This document shows positions 1-8,170 of a stretch of 64,000 bases of DNA, in pieces. The first letter of the stretch is position 1. Each line of letters starts with the position of its first letter. A program made the translations under genes and the position numbers. The stretch is from Methylobacterium brachiatum. GTDB lineage: Bacteria > Pseudomonadota > Alphaproteobacteria > Rhizobiales > Beijerinckiaceae. The notes beneath the pieces are model-generated. The model saw only the letters and a list, made by a program, of their open reading frames with translations. It did not search any database and was not told the DNA's origin. Location: positions 496,001 to 560,000 of the forward strand of contig NZ_JAJALK010000001.1 of assembly GCF_020523825.1 (NCBI RefSeq), given 5' to 3'.

Positions 1-490
1 CGCCCTGGAGCAGAATCGCGAGGTCTTCGCGGTCCCGGGCTCGCCCCTGGATCCGCGGGCCGAGGGCACCAACGACTTGATCCGCCAGGGGGCAACCCTG
101 GTGGCCGACGTGGATCACGTCCTCGACGTGATCGGCCCGATCATCGAGCGCGGTCCCGATCCCGACGCCGCCCCCGCGCGGCAACGGCCCGACCTCGCCG
201 AGCAGCCGGATTTCTGGGACGAGATCGATCTGGAGGGACGGCCGAGCCTGCCGAACGGTGGCGCAGACCCGGATCTCGTTTTCGACGCCCCGGTCGTCGA
301 GCCGGACGAGCCCGCGGACGACCGTCAAACAATCATCGCCCTGCTGGGGCCGAGCCCGGTCGGCACCGACGAGCTCGCGCGCAGCGCCGGCGTCGGCGCC
401 CGCGTGGTGCAGACCGTGCTGCTGGAGCTGGAGCTCGACGGCCGCATCGAGCGGCACGGCAGCGGCGCGGTCTCGCTGGTCAGTCGCTGA
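1..490 (+). CDS. dprA: DNA processing protein DprA, C-terminal part
   Basis: Partial: the gene enters from the left edge and reads in frame from base 2. The visible 162 residues start with the end of the Rossmann-like DprA/Smf fold ([19 protein letters not shown], then LIRQGATLV), the block that contacts single-stranded DNA in this family. A divergent linker follows, then a C-terminal winged-helix-like domain (about the last 55 visible residues, with a [11 protein letters not shown] helix-turn-helix start). DprA loads RecA on incoming single-stranded DNA during natural transformation. The family assignment is firm; the N-terminal half lies outside the window. The last 11 bases overlap the 3' end of convergent ruvX. 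Confidence 0.93.
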   Translation, partial: ALEQNREVFAVPGSPLDPRAEGTNDLIRQGATLVADVDHVLDVIGPIIERGPDPDAAPARQRPDLAEQPDFWDEIDLEGRPSLPNGGADPDLVFDAPVVEPDEPADDRQTIIALLGPSPVGTDELARSAGVGARVVQTVLLELELDGRIERHGSGAVSLVSR

Positions 491-974
491 CCGGGTCCGC
501 GTCGGAATCGGCGAGGTTGCGCATCACGTCGAGGCAGCCCTGCAGGATGTAGGCGGCGGCGAGCTTGTCCACGAGTTGGCCGCGCCGCGCGCGGGACGCA
601 TCCGCCTCGATCAGCGCCCGGGTCACGACGGCGGTGGACAGGCGCTCGTCGAAGAACACGTGCGGGATGTCGATGATCGGCTTCAGGTTGCGCACGAAGG
701 CGCGGGTCGACTGAACGCGAGGCCCCTCGCTGCCATCCATGTTGAGCGGCAGACCGATCACCAGCCCGCCGACCGCGTGCTGCCGGCAGAGCGCGGCGAG
801 GCGCTGGGCGTCGGGGGTGAACTTCACCCGGCGGATCGTCTCGAGGGGCGTGGCGATCTGGCGACCCAGATCCGACAGGGCGAGCCCGATCGTCTTGGTG
901 CCGAGATCGACCCCGATCAGGCGCGCGCCGCCCCGCGAGGCGGCCGCGAAGGTACGGATCTCGTCGAAATTCAT
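480..974 (-). CDS. ruvX: Putative pre-16S rRNA nuclease / Holliday junction resolvase YqgF
   Basis: A 164-residue YqgF/RuvX protein with an RNase H-like fold. The signature [15 protein letters not shown] lies at about residues 21-35, carrying the first catalytic Asp. [13 protein letters not shown] follows near the middle, and [15 protein letters not shown] supplies the later acidic residue. Length is normal for the family. The family acts in 16S rRNA 5' maturation and was historically annotated as a resolvase. It is convergent with dprA and overlaps it by 11 bases. The SUKH gene lies just upstream on the same strand (9-base gap), so they may be co-transcribed. The family call is firm; the in vivo role is taken from the family. 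Confidence 0.93.
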   Translation of the reverse strand: MNFDEIRTFAAASRGGARLIGVDLGTKTIGLALSDLGRQIATPLETIRRVKFTPDAQRLAALCRQHAVGGLVIGLPLNMDGSEGPRVQSTRAFVRNLKPIIDIPHVFFDERLSTAVVTRALIEADASRARRGQLVDKLAAAYILQGCLDVMRNLADSDADPVSD

Positions 975-983
975 GGCCTGGCC

Positions 984-1550
984 CTACGCCAGCCCGGCGC
1001 CCCGCGCCAGCGTCGCCTCCGCGATCCCGTCGAACCGGGCCGGAAGCGGCGTCGCGCCCGGACCCAGGACGATGGCGGCGGAGGGTCGGGTCACGCGGTC
1101 GAAGAAGTCGGCCAGGCTCTCGCCGCCGAAACGCACGGTCTCGAGATCGGGGGCGAGCAGCCAGATGTCGTACTCGTCAGTCGCTCCGGCGACGTCCCAG
1201 AACAGGAAGCTGCCATCCTCGCCCGCGCCGAAGAAGCAGGCGCGCTCGATCACCGCCGGGTCGCCGTCCTCGACGTCGAAGCGGTGCGGCTCGCCGTCAC
1301 GCTCCAGCATCGCCACCGCGTTGCCGACGCTGACGGCGATCACGCCGGCCTGGGTCGCGAGATCGCTGGCCTCGAACGGGGCCGGCACGGCGATCCGGAA
1401 CTGCTCGGCGGCCAGGCCGATGCCGCAGGTCTCGCAGAAGCTCCGGTAGGAGGCCGGCAGGGGGAAGCCGAGCTCCGCGGCGGCGCGGTCGAGATCCGCC
1501 GGCTGTGCCAGGAAGCCCGCCGACAGGCTCGTGAACACCTGCTCCCACAT
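984..1550 (-). CDS. SMI1/KNR4 (SUKH) family protein
   Basis: A 188-residue protein starting at an ATG (MWEQVFTSL). A longer reading starting 57 bases upstream has no better start. The N-terminal block AAAELGFPLPASYRSFCETC is the typical SUKH opening: an acidic helix, then a LP.SYR.F stretch. Near residues 125-140 there is GSFLFWDV, a common SUKH core strand. SUKH proteins are frequent immunity proteins in polymorphic toxin systems but also occur as lone genes. No toxin gene is adjacent; ruvX is 9 bases downstream. Fold assignment is moderately strong; function is unknown. Confidence 0.7.
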   Translation of the reverse strand: MWEQVFTSLSAGFLAQPADLDRAAAELGFPLPASYRSFCETCGIGLAAEQFRIAVPAPFEASDLATQAGVIAVSVGNAVAMLERDGEPHRFDVEDGDPAVIERACFFGAGEDGSFLFWDVAGATDEYDIWLLAPDLETVRFGGESLADFFDRVTRPSAAIVLGPGATPLPARFDGIAEATLARGAGLA

Positions 1551-1667
1551 CAAACCCGCTCCCTCGTCCACAGCGTTAACGCTCTCCGCAGATCGACCCA
1601 GATGCACCCGGATCCGTTCGCGAATAGGTAGGTTAAAACTTCGTTAATCCACGTTTCGGGTATCGCC

Positions 1668-1862
1668 ATGCCGACGATAGGCCAGCCCAGCGCCCCAAGC
1701 CCGTCCCGCCGCAAGCAGCCCATGACCCGCAAGCAGTGCTGGATGCTGGTCCTGGCCTTCGAAGTTCTGGTCTTCGGTGTCTCGCAATCGGTCTTCCGGC
1801 CGGCGCGGCAGGCCGGGATCACGATCGAGATGTCGGTGACGCCGAACCACGTGGTGACCTGA
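1668..1862 (+). CDS. Small putative membrane protein, unknown
   Basis: A possible 64-residue protein, or 46 residues if the ATG at 1722 is used. From residue 19 the reading is [20 protein letters not shown], a single hydrophobic segment after a basic start, as in a small inner-membrane protein. A short polar tail ends in NHVVT. No family is recognised and the ribosome binding site is weak at both starts. It fills the gap between the divergent SUKH gene and gatC. The hydrophobic segment after a basic N-terminus favours a real gene, but a chance reading frame is possible. Confidence 0.4.
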   Translation: MPTIGQPSAPSPSRRKQPMTRKQCWMLVLAFEVLVFGVSQSVFRPARQAGITIEMSVTPNHVVT

Positions 1863-1998
1863 TCCACCCGGTCTAGCCGGATCTCTTCCCACGGCGCGGC
1901 CATGCAGACCACCGCCCGCGTTGCGGCGCGTCGAAGCGCAGTGCTATAGCCCGGCCCGGCGCCGGGGATGCCTCCCGGGCAGGGACGAACGGGACGGC

Positions 1999-2286
1999 AT
2001 GTCGGTCGACGAGAAGACGGTTCGGCGCATCGCGCATCTGGCGCGGATCGCAGTCACCGACGACGAGGTCGGTCCGCTGCAGGGTGAGCTGAACGCCATC
2101 CTGGCCTTCGTCGAGCAGCTCGGCGCGGTGGACGTGTCCGGCGTCGAGCCGATGACCTCGGTCACCCCGATGGCGATGAAGAAGCGCGAGGACGTGGTCA
2201 CCGAGGGCGGCCGCGCCGCCGACGTGGTCGCCAACGCCCCCGAGACCGAAGACAATTACTTCCTGGTTCCGAAGGTCGTCGAGTAG
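1999..2286 (+). CDS. gatC: Aspartyl/glutamyl-tRNA amidotransferase subunit C
   Basis: A 95-residue GatC. It starts at the ATG giving [19 protein letters not shown], the conserved GatC opening. It ends in the typical [11 protein letters not shown] tail that wraps the GatA-GatB interface. GatC stabilises the GatCAB complex, which converts Glu-tRNA(Gln) and Asp-tRNA(Asn) to the amidated forms. gatA follows after 65 bases and gatB further down on the same strand, so gatC-gatA-(orf)-gatB forms one cluster. A reading 26 codons longer has an atypical, composition-biased N-terminus and is rejected. Confidence 0.96.
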   Translation: MSVDEKTVRRIAHLARIAVTDDEVGPLQGELNAILAFVEQLGAVDVSGVEPMTSVTPMAMKKREDVVTEGGRAADVVANAPETEDNYFLVPKVVE

Positions 2287-2351
2287 GCTGCTTCCGGCCT
2301 TCGGCGAAGCATGAATTCTGGCGGCATGCGCGCGGCGGCGCGCGCGAGGAC

Positions 2352-3839
2352 GTGAACAGCGTGGATCCGAACGAACTCACCCTGGCCGAGGCGCGCGACG
2401 CCCTCAAGGCGAAGCGGATCTCGGCCCGCGAGCTGACCCAGGCGCATCTCGACGCGATGGCCAAGGCCCGCGTGCTGAACGCCTTCATCCGCGAGACGCC
2501 CGATCACGCCCTCAGGATGGCGGACGAAGCGGACAAGAAGATCGGCGCCGGCGAGGCCCGCCCGCTGGAAGGCATCCCGCTCGGGATCAAGGACCTGTTC
2601 TGCACCGACGGCGTCAACACCACCGCCGGCTCGAAGATCCTCGAGACCTTCGTGCCGCATTACGAATCCGCCGTCTCAGCCAATCTGTGGCGCGACGGCG
2701 CGGTGATGCTGGGCAAGCTCAATCTCGACGAGTTCGCCATGGGCTCATCCAACGAGACCAGCGCCTACGGCAACGTGGTGTCGCCGTGGCGGCGCAAGGG
2801 CTCGGACGCCCAGCTGGTGCCGGGCGGATCCTCCGGCGGCTCGGCCGCGGCGGTCGCGGCGCGGCTGTGCCTGGGCGCCACCGCCACCGATACTGGCGGC
2901 TCGATCCGCCAGCCCGCCGCCTTCACCGGCACGGTCGGGATCAAGCCGACCTACGGCCGTTGCTCGCGCTGGGGCACGGTGGCCTTCGCCTCCTCCCTCG
3001 ACCAGGCCGGCCCGATCGCCCGCACGGTGCGCGACTGCGCGATCCTGCTCGGCTCGATGGCCGGCCCGGACGCCCGCGACACGACCTGCGTCGACCTCCC
3101 GGTGCCGGATTTCGAGGCCGCAATCTCCCGCGGCGTGAAGGGCCTGACCATCGGCATCCCCAAGGAGTACCGGGTCGACGGCATGCCGGCCGAGATCCAG
3201 AAGCTCTGGGACGACGGCGCCGCCTGGCTGAAGGCGGCCGGCGCGACGATCAAGGAAATCTCGCTGCCGCACACCTCCTCGGCGCTGCCGGCCTATTACA
3301 TCGTCGCCCCGGCAGAGGCCTCCTCGAACCTCGCCCGCTACGACGGCGTCCGCTACGGCCTGCGCGTGCCCGGCAAGGACATCGCCGGGATGTACGAGAA
3401 CACCCGCGCCGCCGGCTTCGGCCGCGAGGTCAAGCGCCGGATCATGATCGGCACCTACGTGCTCTCGGCCGGCTATTACGACGCCTATTACGTGCGCGCC
3501 CAGAAGATCCGCACGCTGATCAAGCGCGACTTCGAGCAGGCCTATGCGGCCGGCGTCGATGCGATCCTGACCCCGGCGACGCCGTCCTCCGCCTTCGGGA
3601 TCGGCGAGAAGGCCTCGGCCGACCCGGTGGAGATGTACCTCAACGACGTGTTCACCGTGACGGTGAACATGGCCGGGCTTCCCGGCATCGCGGTCCCGGC
3701 CGGGATCGACGGGCAGGGCCTGCCGCTCGGCCTCCAGCTGATCGGCCGGCCGTTCGACGAGGAGACGCTGTTCGCGGTCGCCCAGGTGATCGAGGAGGCC
3801 GCAGGCCGGACGGTGCTGCCCGAGCCCTGGTGGGCATGA
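2352..3839 (+). CDS. gatA: Aspartyl/glutamyl-tRNA amidotransferase subunit A
   Basis: A 495-residue amidase-signature protein that releases ammonia from glutamine for GatB. The catalytic Lys lies in [10 protein letters not shown] (about residue 80). The Ser-cisSer-Lys triad is completed by [13 protein letters not shown] and [11 protein letters not shown] (about residues 158-185). The chosen start is a GTG giving [14 protein letters not shown]; an alternative start could shift this slightly. Length fits the family. The stop overlaps the ATG of the next small gene, which implies translational coupling. The assignment is firm. Confidence 0.97.
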   Translation: MNSVDPNELTLAEARDALKAKRISARELTQAHLDAMAKARVLNAFIRETPDHALRMADEADKKIGAGEARPLEGIPLGIKDLFCTDGVNTTAGSKILETFVPHYESAVSANLWRDGAVMLGKLNLDEFAMGSSNETSAYGNVVSPWRRKGSDAQLVPGGSSGGSAAAVAARLCLGATATDTGGSIRQPAAFTGTVGIKPTYGRCSRWGTVAFASSLDQAGPIARTVRDCAILLGSMAGPDARDTTCVDLPVPDFEAAISRGVKGLTIGIPKEYRVDGMPAEIQKLWDDGAAWLKAAGATIKEISLPHTSSALPAYYIVAPAEASSNLARYDGVRYGLRVPGKDIAGMYENTRAAGFGREVKRRIMIGTYVLSAGYYDAYYVRAQKIRTLIKRDFEQAYAAGVDAILTPATPSSAFGIGEKASADPVEMYLNDVFTVTVNMAGLPGIAVPAGIDGQGLPLGLQLIGRPFDEETLFAVAQVIEEAAGRTVLPEPWWA

Positions 3840-4135
3840 CGGTCCCGTTCTATCCCTGGACGGTCTGGATCTGGGCCGCGTTCGATCCGGCGCTGATCGT
3901 GGTGGCGGTCTATCTCGGCTGGACCGCCAGCCAGTTCGGCAAGGTGTTCATCGCGGCGATCGCGGCGCTCGGCTTCTCGGTGCTGTTCTCCTGGGCGGTG
4001 AGCGCGGCCGGGATCCCCTGGCCGGCCCCGATCACCCATGACGGCCCGACCTTCTTCCCGGTGCGCGCGGTCGCCGCCCTGCTCTGGGCGATCTTCGGCT
4101 ACGGTGCCCGGCGGGCCATCGCCCGGCGCGCTTGA
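3836..4135 (+). CDS. Small hydrophobic membrane protein between gatA and gatB
   Basis: A 99-residue protein starting [13 protein letters not shown]. Its ATG overlaps the gatA stop (ATGA). Three hydrophobic stretches are visible: about residues 9-27 ([14 protein letters not shown]), 31-53 ([19 protein letters not shown]) and 73-92 ([19 protein letters not shown]). That suggests a small integral membrane protein with a basic C-terminus. No named family is recognised. The start-stop overlap makes co-translation with gatA likely, but a functional link to amidotransferase is unproven. Confidence 0.75.
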   Translation: MTVPFYPWTVWIWAAFDPALIVVAVYLGWTASQFGKVFIAAIAALGFSVLFSWAVSAAGIPWPAPITHDGPTFFPVRAVAALLWAIFGYGARRAIARRA

Positions 4136-4190
4136 TTCTTGCGCGGGGCGACCCGTAAGTGATTGGACGACACCTGCTCCTACTCGCGCC

Positions 4191-4294
4191 CTCATCCTGA
4201 GGTGCCCGCGCGAGCGGGCCTCGAAGGAGCCTCCAGCGGCCGCGCGATCCCTGGAGCCCTCCTTCGAGGCCGCTTCGCGGCACCTCAGGATGAG
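4191..4294. repeat. Palindromic intergenic element with 14-15 bp ends
   Basis: The ends CTCATCCTGAGGTGC (4191-4205) and GCACCTCAGGATGAG (4280-4294) are perfect reverse complements. Inside, CCTCGAAGGAG pairs with CTCCTTCGAGG, so the whole 104-base unit can fold into a long interrupted hairpin. It lies in the gap before gatB. The layout resembles the dispersed palindromic repeats common in alphaproteobacterial intergenic DNA. No second copy is visible in this window. Confidence 0.75.
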
Positions 4295-4339
4295 AGTGGG
4301 AATGGAAGCCCCTGACAAGCCTTTCCGGCCCGGACGACC

Positions 4340-5812
4340 ATGAACGCACCTGTCGATCCCAAAAAACTCATCAAGGGCGGCCTGCACGACTGGGAGGTGA
4401 TCGTCGGCATGGAGGTCCATGCCCAGGTCTCCAGCCGGGCCAAGCTGTTCTCCGGCGCCTCCACCGAGTTCGGCGGCGAGCCGAACGACCACGTCTCGCT
4501 GGTCGATGCCGCGATGCCCGGCATGCTGCCGGTGATCAACGCCGAATGCGTCGCCCAGGCGGTGCGCACCGGGCTCGGGCTGAAGGCCCAGATCAACCTG
4601 CGCTCGGTCTTCGACCGGAAGAACTACTTCTACCCGGACCTGCCGCAGGGCTACCAGATCTCGCAGTACAAGGACCCGATCGTCGGCGAGGGCGAAGTGC
4701 TGGTCGACATGGCCGACGGCACGTCGATCACCGTCGGCATCGAGCGCCTGCATCTGGAGCAGGATGCCGGCAAGTCGCTGCACGACCAGGATCCGACCAA
4801 GAGCTTCGTCGACCTCAACCGCTCGGGCGTGGCGCTGATGGAGATCGTCTCCCGGCCGGACCTGCGCTCGTCGGAGGAGGCCAAGGCCTACGTGACCAAG
4901 CTGCGCACGATCCTGCGCTATCTCGGCACCTGCGACGGCGACATGGAGAAGGGCTCGCTGCGCGCCGACGTGAACGTCTCGGTGCGCCGCCCCGGCGAGC
5001 CGCTCGGCACCCGCTGCGAGATCAAGAACGTCAACTCCATCCGCTTCATCGGACAGGCGATCGAGACCGAGGCGCGCCGCCAGATCGCGATCCTGGAGGA
5101 TGGCGGCAAGATCGACCAGGAGACCCGCCTGTTCGACCCGGGCAAGGGCGAGACCCGCTCGATGCGCTCCAAGGAAGAGGCGCACGATTACCGCTACTTC
5201 CCCGATCCCGACCTGCTGCCGCTCGAATTCGACCAGGCCTATGTCGACGCCCTCGCGGCCGGCCTGCCGGAACTGCCGGACGCCAAGAAGGCGCGGTTCG
5301 TCAAGGATTACGGCCTATCGCCCTACGATGCCGGCGTGCTCGTGGCCGAGCGGGCCTCGGCCGACTACTACGAGGCCGTGGCCAAGGGCCGTGACGGCAA
5401 GGCCGCGGCCAACTGGGTGATCAACGAGCTGTTCGGGCGCCTGAACAAGGAAGGCCTCTCGATCGAATCGACGCCGGTCTCCGCCGACCAGCTCGGCGCG
5501 ATCGTCGACCTGATCGGCGAGGGCGTCATCTCCGGCAAGATCGCCAAGGACCTGTTCGAGATCGTCTGGACCGAGGGCGGCGACCCGCGCGCCATCGTCG
5601 ACAGTCGCGGCATGAAGCAGGTGACCGATACCGGCGCCATCGAGGCCGCCATCGACCAGATCATCGCGGCCAACCCCGACAAGGTCGCCCAGGCGAAGGA
5701 GAAGCCGACCCTGCTCGGCTGGTTCGTCGGCCAGACCATGAAGGCCACGGGCGGCAAGGCCAACCCGGCGGCGGTCAACGCGCTGCTCAAGACGAAGCTC
5801 GGGATCGCCTGA
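4340..5812 (+). CDS. gatB: Aspartyl/glutamyl-tRNA amidotransferase subunit B
   Basis: A 490-residue GatB, the kinase/transamidase subunit that activates the misacylated tRNA. Diagnostic blocks are [12 protein letters not shown] near residue 25, [19 protein letters not shown] near 97-115, and [16 protein letters not shown] near 235. The C-terminal YqeY/tRNA-binding tail ends [20 protein letters not shown]. It starts at ATG ([10 protein letters not shown]). It is separated from gatA by the small membrane gene and the palindromic repeat. The assignment is firm. Confidence 0.97.
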   Translation: MNAPVDPKKLIKGGLHDWEVIVGMEVHAQVSSRAKLFSGASTEFGGEPNDHVSLVDAAMPGMLPVINAECVAQAVRTGLGLKAQINLRSVFDRKNYFYPDLPQGYQISQYKDPIVGEGEVLVDMADGTSITVGIERLHLEQDAGKSLHDQDPTKSFVDLNRSGVALMEIVSRPDLRSSEEAKAYVTKLRTILRYLGTCDGDMEKGSLRADVNVSVRRPGEPLGTRCEIKNVNSIRFIGQAIETEARRQIAILEDGGKIDQETRLFDPGKGETRSMRSKEEAHDYRYFPDPDLLPLEFDQAYVDALAAGLPELPDAKKARFVKDYGLSPYDAGVLVAERASADYYEAVAKGRDGKAAANWVINELFGRLNKEGLSIESTPVSADQLGAIVDLIGEGVISGKIAKDLFEIVWTEGGDPRAIVDSRGMKQVTDTGAIEAAIDQIIAANPDKVAQAKEKPTLLGWFVGQTMKATGGKANPAAVNALLKTKLGIA

Positions 5813-6339
5813 CCCGCGCTCGGATCGCGACACGATGAGATCCCGCCGCGGCTCAGCCGGGGCGGGTGATGGCAGAGCGGGTCCTGACACAAGAAACCGT
5901 AGCGGCAGCAGCTTGAGGTGGGGCCTTTCGCGTCTTCGAAGACGTGCCGTATCGGCCGCTTCTGCGCCCCTGGAGCTGCCTTCCGTCCGGCTGTTCGTTC
6001 AATGCCGCTAGGTTCCGGGCCGAACCTGTCCCTGAACCGTCTCAGCGGCGTCACGCTGCGGTGGAGTCATGCCTGTCTCCTCCAGCCTCAAATGACCGAT
6101 CAAGACCAGCACATCCCTGATGCGCTGAACTATTGATCTGGTTCGTGTCCGCTGTCGCTGAACACATCCGAAGACTGCGCCGGCTTCGGAGTCGCGTCAA
6201 CTCGGAATTTCCGGCCACGCTCGCTTTTCTCTGCTTTCGTCCGGCGGCACCGCAGCGCGGCGTCGCCGGATCAAACACTTATGGCGGCCCGCACGGCAGC
6301 GCAAAAATTTAGCTCGCGCCCATCCGGATCGACCGCATC
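5813..6339. other. Gene-free stretch after gatB
   Basis: About 527 bases with no convincing gene on either strand. A perfect 14-base palindrome (CGTCTTCGAAGACG, 5931-5944) is present. On the minus strand near 6070-6090 there is a strong Shine-Dalgarno-like GGAGGAGACAGG before an ATG, but that reading frame stops after about 20 codons. It could be a decayed gene or mobile-element remnant; nothing more can be supported. Confidence 0.5.
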
Positions 6340-6825
6340 CTACTTGCCGGCACCCATGTTGTTCTCGACGAGAAACCGGATCCCGCGCGCGAAGGACTCG
6401 TCGGTGTCGCCGCGCAGGTCGACGCTGTAGGCCTTCTCCGGGACGTTGCCGGAGAGCTGTTTGACGTAGACGTTGAGGTTCAGGATCAGATTGGACACCT
6501 TCTGAACCTCGCCGGTGATCGCCACGTCGGCGCCGAGCTTGCGCGCGAAATCCTCGGCGCAGCCGTTGCAGCGACGCAGATCCGCGCTCTTGGCGACCTC
6601 CTCCTTCACCGGATCGGTCGGCACGACCTCGAACAGGCCTTTCTTCGCCAGAAGGTCGCGCAGCTGGGCACTGGTGCGGTCGAGCCGCGCCCGGTCGGCC
6701 TCGTCGCCCGGCACCGGCGAGAGGTTGGAGAACTGAAAGTCGAACACCGCGGCCTTCTCGGGAGCGGCGACAGCCGGGCCGGCCGCGAGCAACAGGGCGG
6801 CCGCGCAGAAAGCGGTCCGGAACAT
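6340..6825 (-). CDS. Exported DUF2380/DUF3280-like protein
   Basis: A 161-residue protein starting MFRTAFCAAALLLAAGPAVA, a clear Sec signal peptide cleaved near AVA-APEK. The mature part begins KAAVFDFQFSNLSPVP and continues with LDRTSAQLRDLLAKKGLFEVV, then RRCNGCAEDFARKLGADVAITGEVQKVS. This pattern (a V/I-D-F start, a 'lower-case TolB-like' beta-alpha core and a C-x2-C pair) matches periplasmic DUF2380/DUF3280 proteins as I know them. These have no assigned role. It is separated from the efflux operon by about 70 bases on the same strand. The longer reading upstream lacks a signal peptide at its start and is rejected. Confidence 0.75.
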   Translation of the reverse strand: MFRTAFCAAALLLAAGPAVAAPEKAAVFDFQFSNLSPVPGDEADRARLDRTSAQLRDLLAKKGLFEVVPTDPVKEEVAKSADLRRCNGCAEDFARKLGADVAITGEVQKVSNLILNLNVYVKQLSGNVPEKAYSVDLRGDTDESFARGIRFLVENNMGAGK

Positions 6826-6895
6826 GGGCGTCTCCTCGTCGGCGCGCAGGCGGCGCCGTAGAGAGCCAACGCGGCAAGGCACGGCGATGTCCCGA

Positions 6896-7951
6896 TCAGC
6901 GCCGATCGGCTTCGACCTGCCCGTCGGCGGCCCTGGCGGTCGGGCCAGCCACCCGATCGCGCAGCCCCGTGAACCACGTCGGCAACGGTGCCCGGCCGGT
7001 GCCCACCACCACGGTGGCGGTCATGCCCGCCACCAGCGGCACGTCGTCGGGCTTGTGGTCGATCCGGACGCGTACCGGGACGCGCTGGGCGAGCCGCACC
7101 CAGGTATAGACCGGGTTCACATCCGGCAGCCCCTGGGTGCTGGCGGCGGCGTTGGCCGTCGAGATGCCCAGCGTGATGCTCTCCACCGTCCCGGTCAGGT
7201 GCGGCGCGTAGCCCATCAGCTTGATGTCGGCGGCGTCGCCGACATGGACGTTGGCCATCTTCGTCTCCTCGAAATAGCCGTCGATCCAGAACGAATCCGT
7301 ATCGACGACGCTGATGTTCGAGGTGCCGGTGCGGGCGTAATCGCCGACGCGCATCAGCAGGTTGGTCACGCGGCCGTTGACCGTGGATTTCACCTGCGTG
7401 CGCTCGAGATTGACCTTGGCCTGGCGCAGCTGCGCCTGCGCGCTCTCCAGCGACGCCTCGGCGATCTTGGCGGTGCCGGCGTATTGCTGCTTCTCCTCCA
7501 CCGAGGTCGAGACGGTGGTGAGCGCCTGGCGGCGGGCCGATTGCGCATTCTTGACCTGAAGGTCGGCCTCGCGATTCTTCACCTCGGCATCCGCCGACGT
7601 GACCGCGACCTCGAAATCCACCGGGTCGATGACGTAGAGCAGGTCGCCCTTGTGGACGAACTGGTTGTCCTGGACCCGCAGGTCGACGATCTGCCCGGAC
7701 ACCTGCGGGGCGATGTTGGCAACCTGCACGCGCACCCGGCCGTCCCGGGTCCACGGCGCCACCACGTAGAAGTCCCAGACGAACACGGCCGCCACGAAGG
7801 CGAGAAGCAGGATCACCCCGGTGGCAGCCAGGCGAACGATCTTCGCCCTGCGGCCGCGGCGGGCGGTCAGCCGCGGCGGATCGGCCTGGCTCTGCGCGTC
7901 CGTGCGGGAAGCGGCCTTGGGATCGTCCTCATCGGCGGTTGTGGCGGGCAT
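6896..7951 (-). CDS. HlyD-family membrane fusion protein of an AaeAB-type efflux system
   Basis: A 351-residue periplasmic adaptor. A cytoplasmic N-terminus of about 35 residues is followed by one membrane anchor (LAATGVILLLAFVAAVFVWDF, about residues 41-61). The lipoyl half-motif IAPQVSGQIVDLRVQDNQFV follows, then a coiled-coil hairpin rich in A/E/Q (about residues 110-180), and beta-barrel segments (VNGRVTNLLMRVGDYA). It links the inner-membrane FUSC transporter to an outer-membrane channel, which is not in the window. Its ATG immediately follows the stop of the DUF1656 gene. The pattern FUSC / DUF1656 / HlyD is the aaeB-aaeX-aaeA arrangement used for aromatic acid efflux; the substrate here is unknown. 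Confidence 0.88.
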   Translation of the reverse strand: MPATTADEDDPKAASRTDAQSQADPPRLTARRGRRAKIVRLAATGVILLLAFVAAVFVWDFYVVAPWTRDGRVRVQVANIAPQVSGQIVDLRVQDNQFVHKGDLLYVIDPVDFEVAVTSADAEVKNREADLQVKNAQSARRQALTTVSTSVEEKQQYAGTAKIAEASLESAQAQLRQAKVNLERTQVKSTVNGRVTNLLMRVGDYARTGTSNISVVDTDSFWIDGYFEETKMANVHVGDAADIKLMGYAPHLTGTVESITLGISTANAAASTQGLPDVNPVYTWVRLAQRVPVRVRIDHKPDDVPLVAGMTATVVVGTGRAPLPTWFTGLRDRVAGPTARAADGQVEADRR

Positions 7952-8146
7952 CTAGATGAACGCAATCAGGAGGGCGAGGACACAGACGTAGATGCCGGCC
8001 TCGGCCAGCGGGGCGTTGGCGACGTAACGGCTGAAGCGAATGCGGGCGAAGAACCACCGCAGGCAGACGAGGATCCCGAAGGCGATGAGCGCATAGGCGA
8101 CGAACGTGGAGATCAGCACCCCGCCGATGTGGATATCCTCGTACAT
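7952..8146 (-). CDS. DUF1656 (AaeX-like) small membrane protein
   Basis: A 64-residue protein, MYEDIHIGGVLISTFVAYAL onwards, with two hydrophobic helices (about residues 9-28 and 46-63). The internal FFARIRFSRYVANAPLAEAG is characteristic of DUF1656. It sits between the FUSC transporter and the HlyD adaptor. There is a 24-base gap upstream and zero bases downstream, as in aaeX operons. It probably is a small subunit or helper of the efflux pump. Confidence 0.88.
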   Translation of the reverse strand: MYEDIHIGGVLISTFVAYALIAFGILVCLRWFFARIRFSRYVANAPLAEAGIYVCVLALLIAFI

Positions 8147-8170
8147 GCCGGTCCCGAGCCAACCTCTGCG

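Noticed and set aside
3542-5185. 547-codon minus-strand frame over gatA and gatB
   Set aside because: It crosses two firmly identified plus-strand genes and reads as biased non-coding text.
5918-6136. 72-codon plus-strand frame after gatB
   Set aside because: No family, weak start and no conserved-looking segments; kept only as gene-free DNA.
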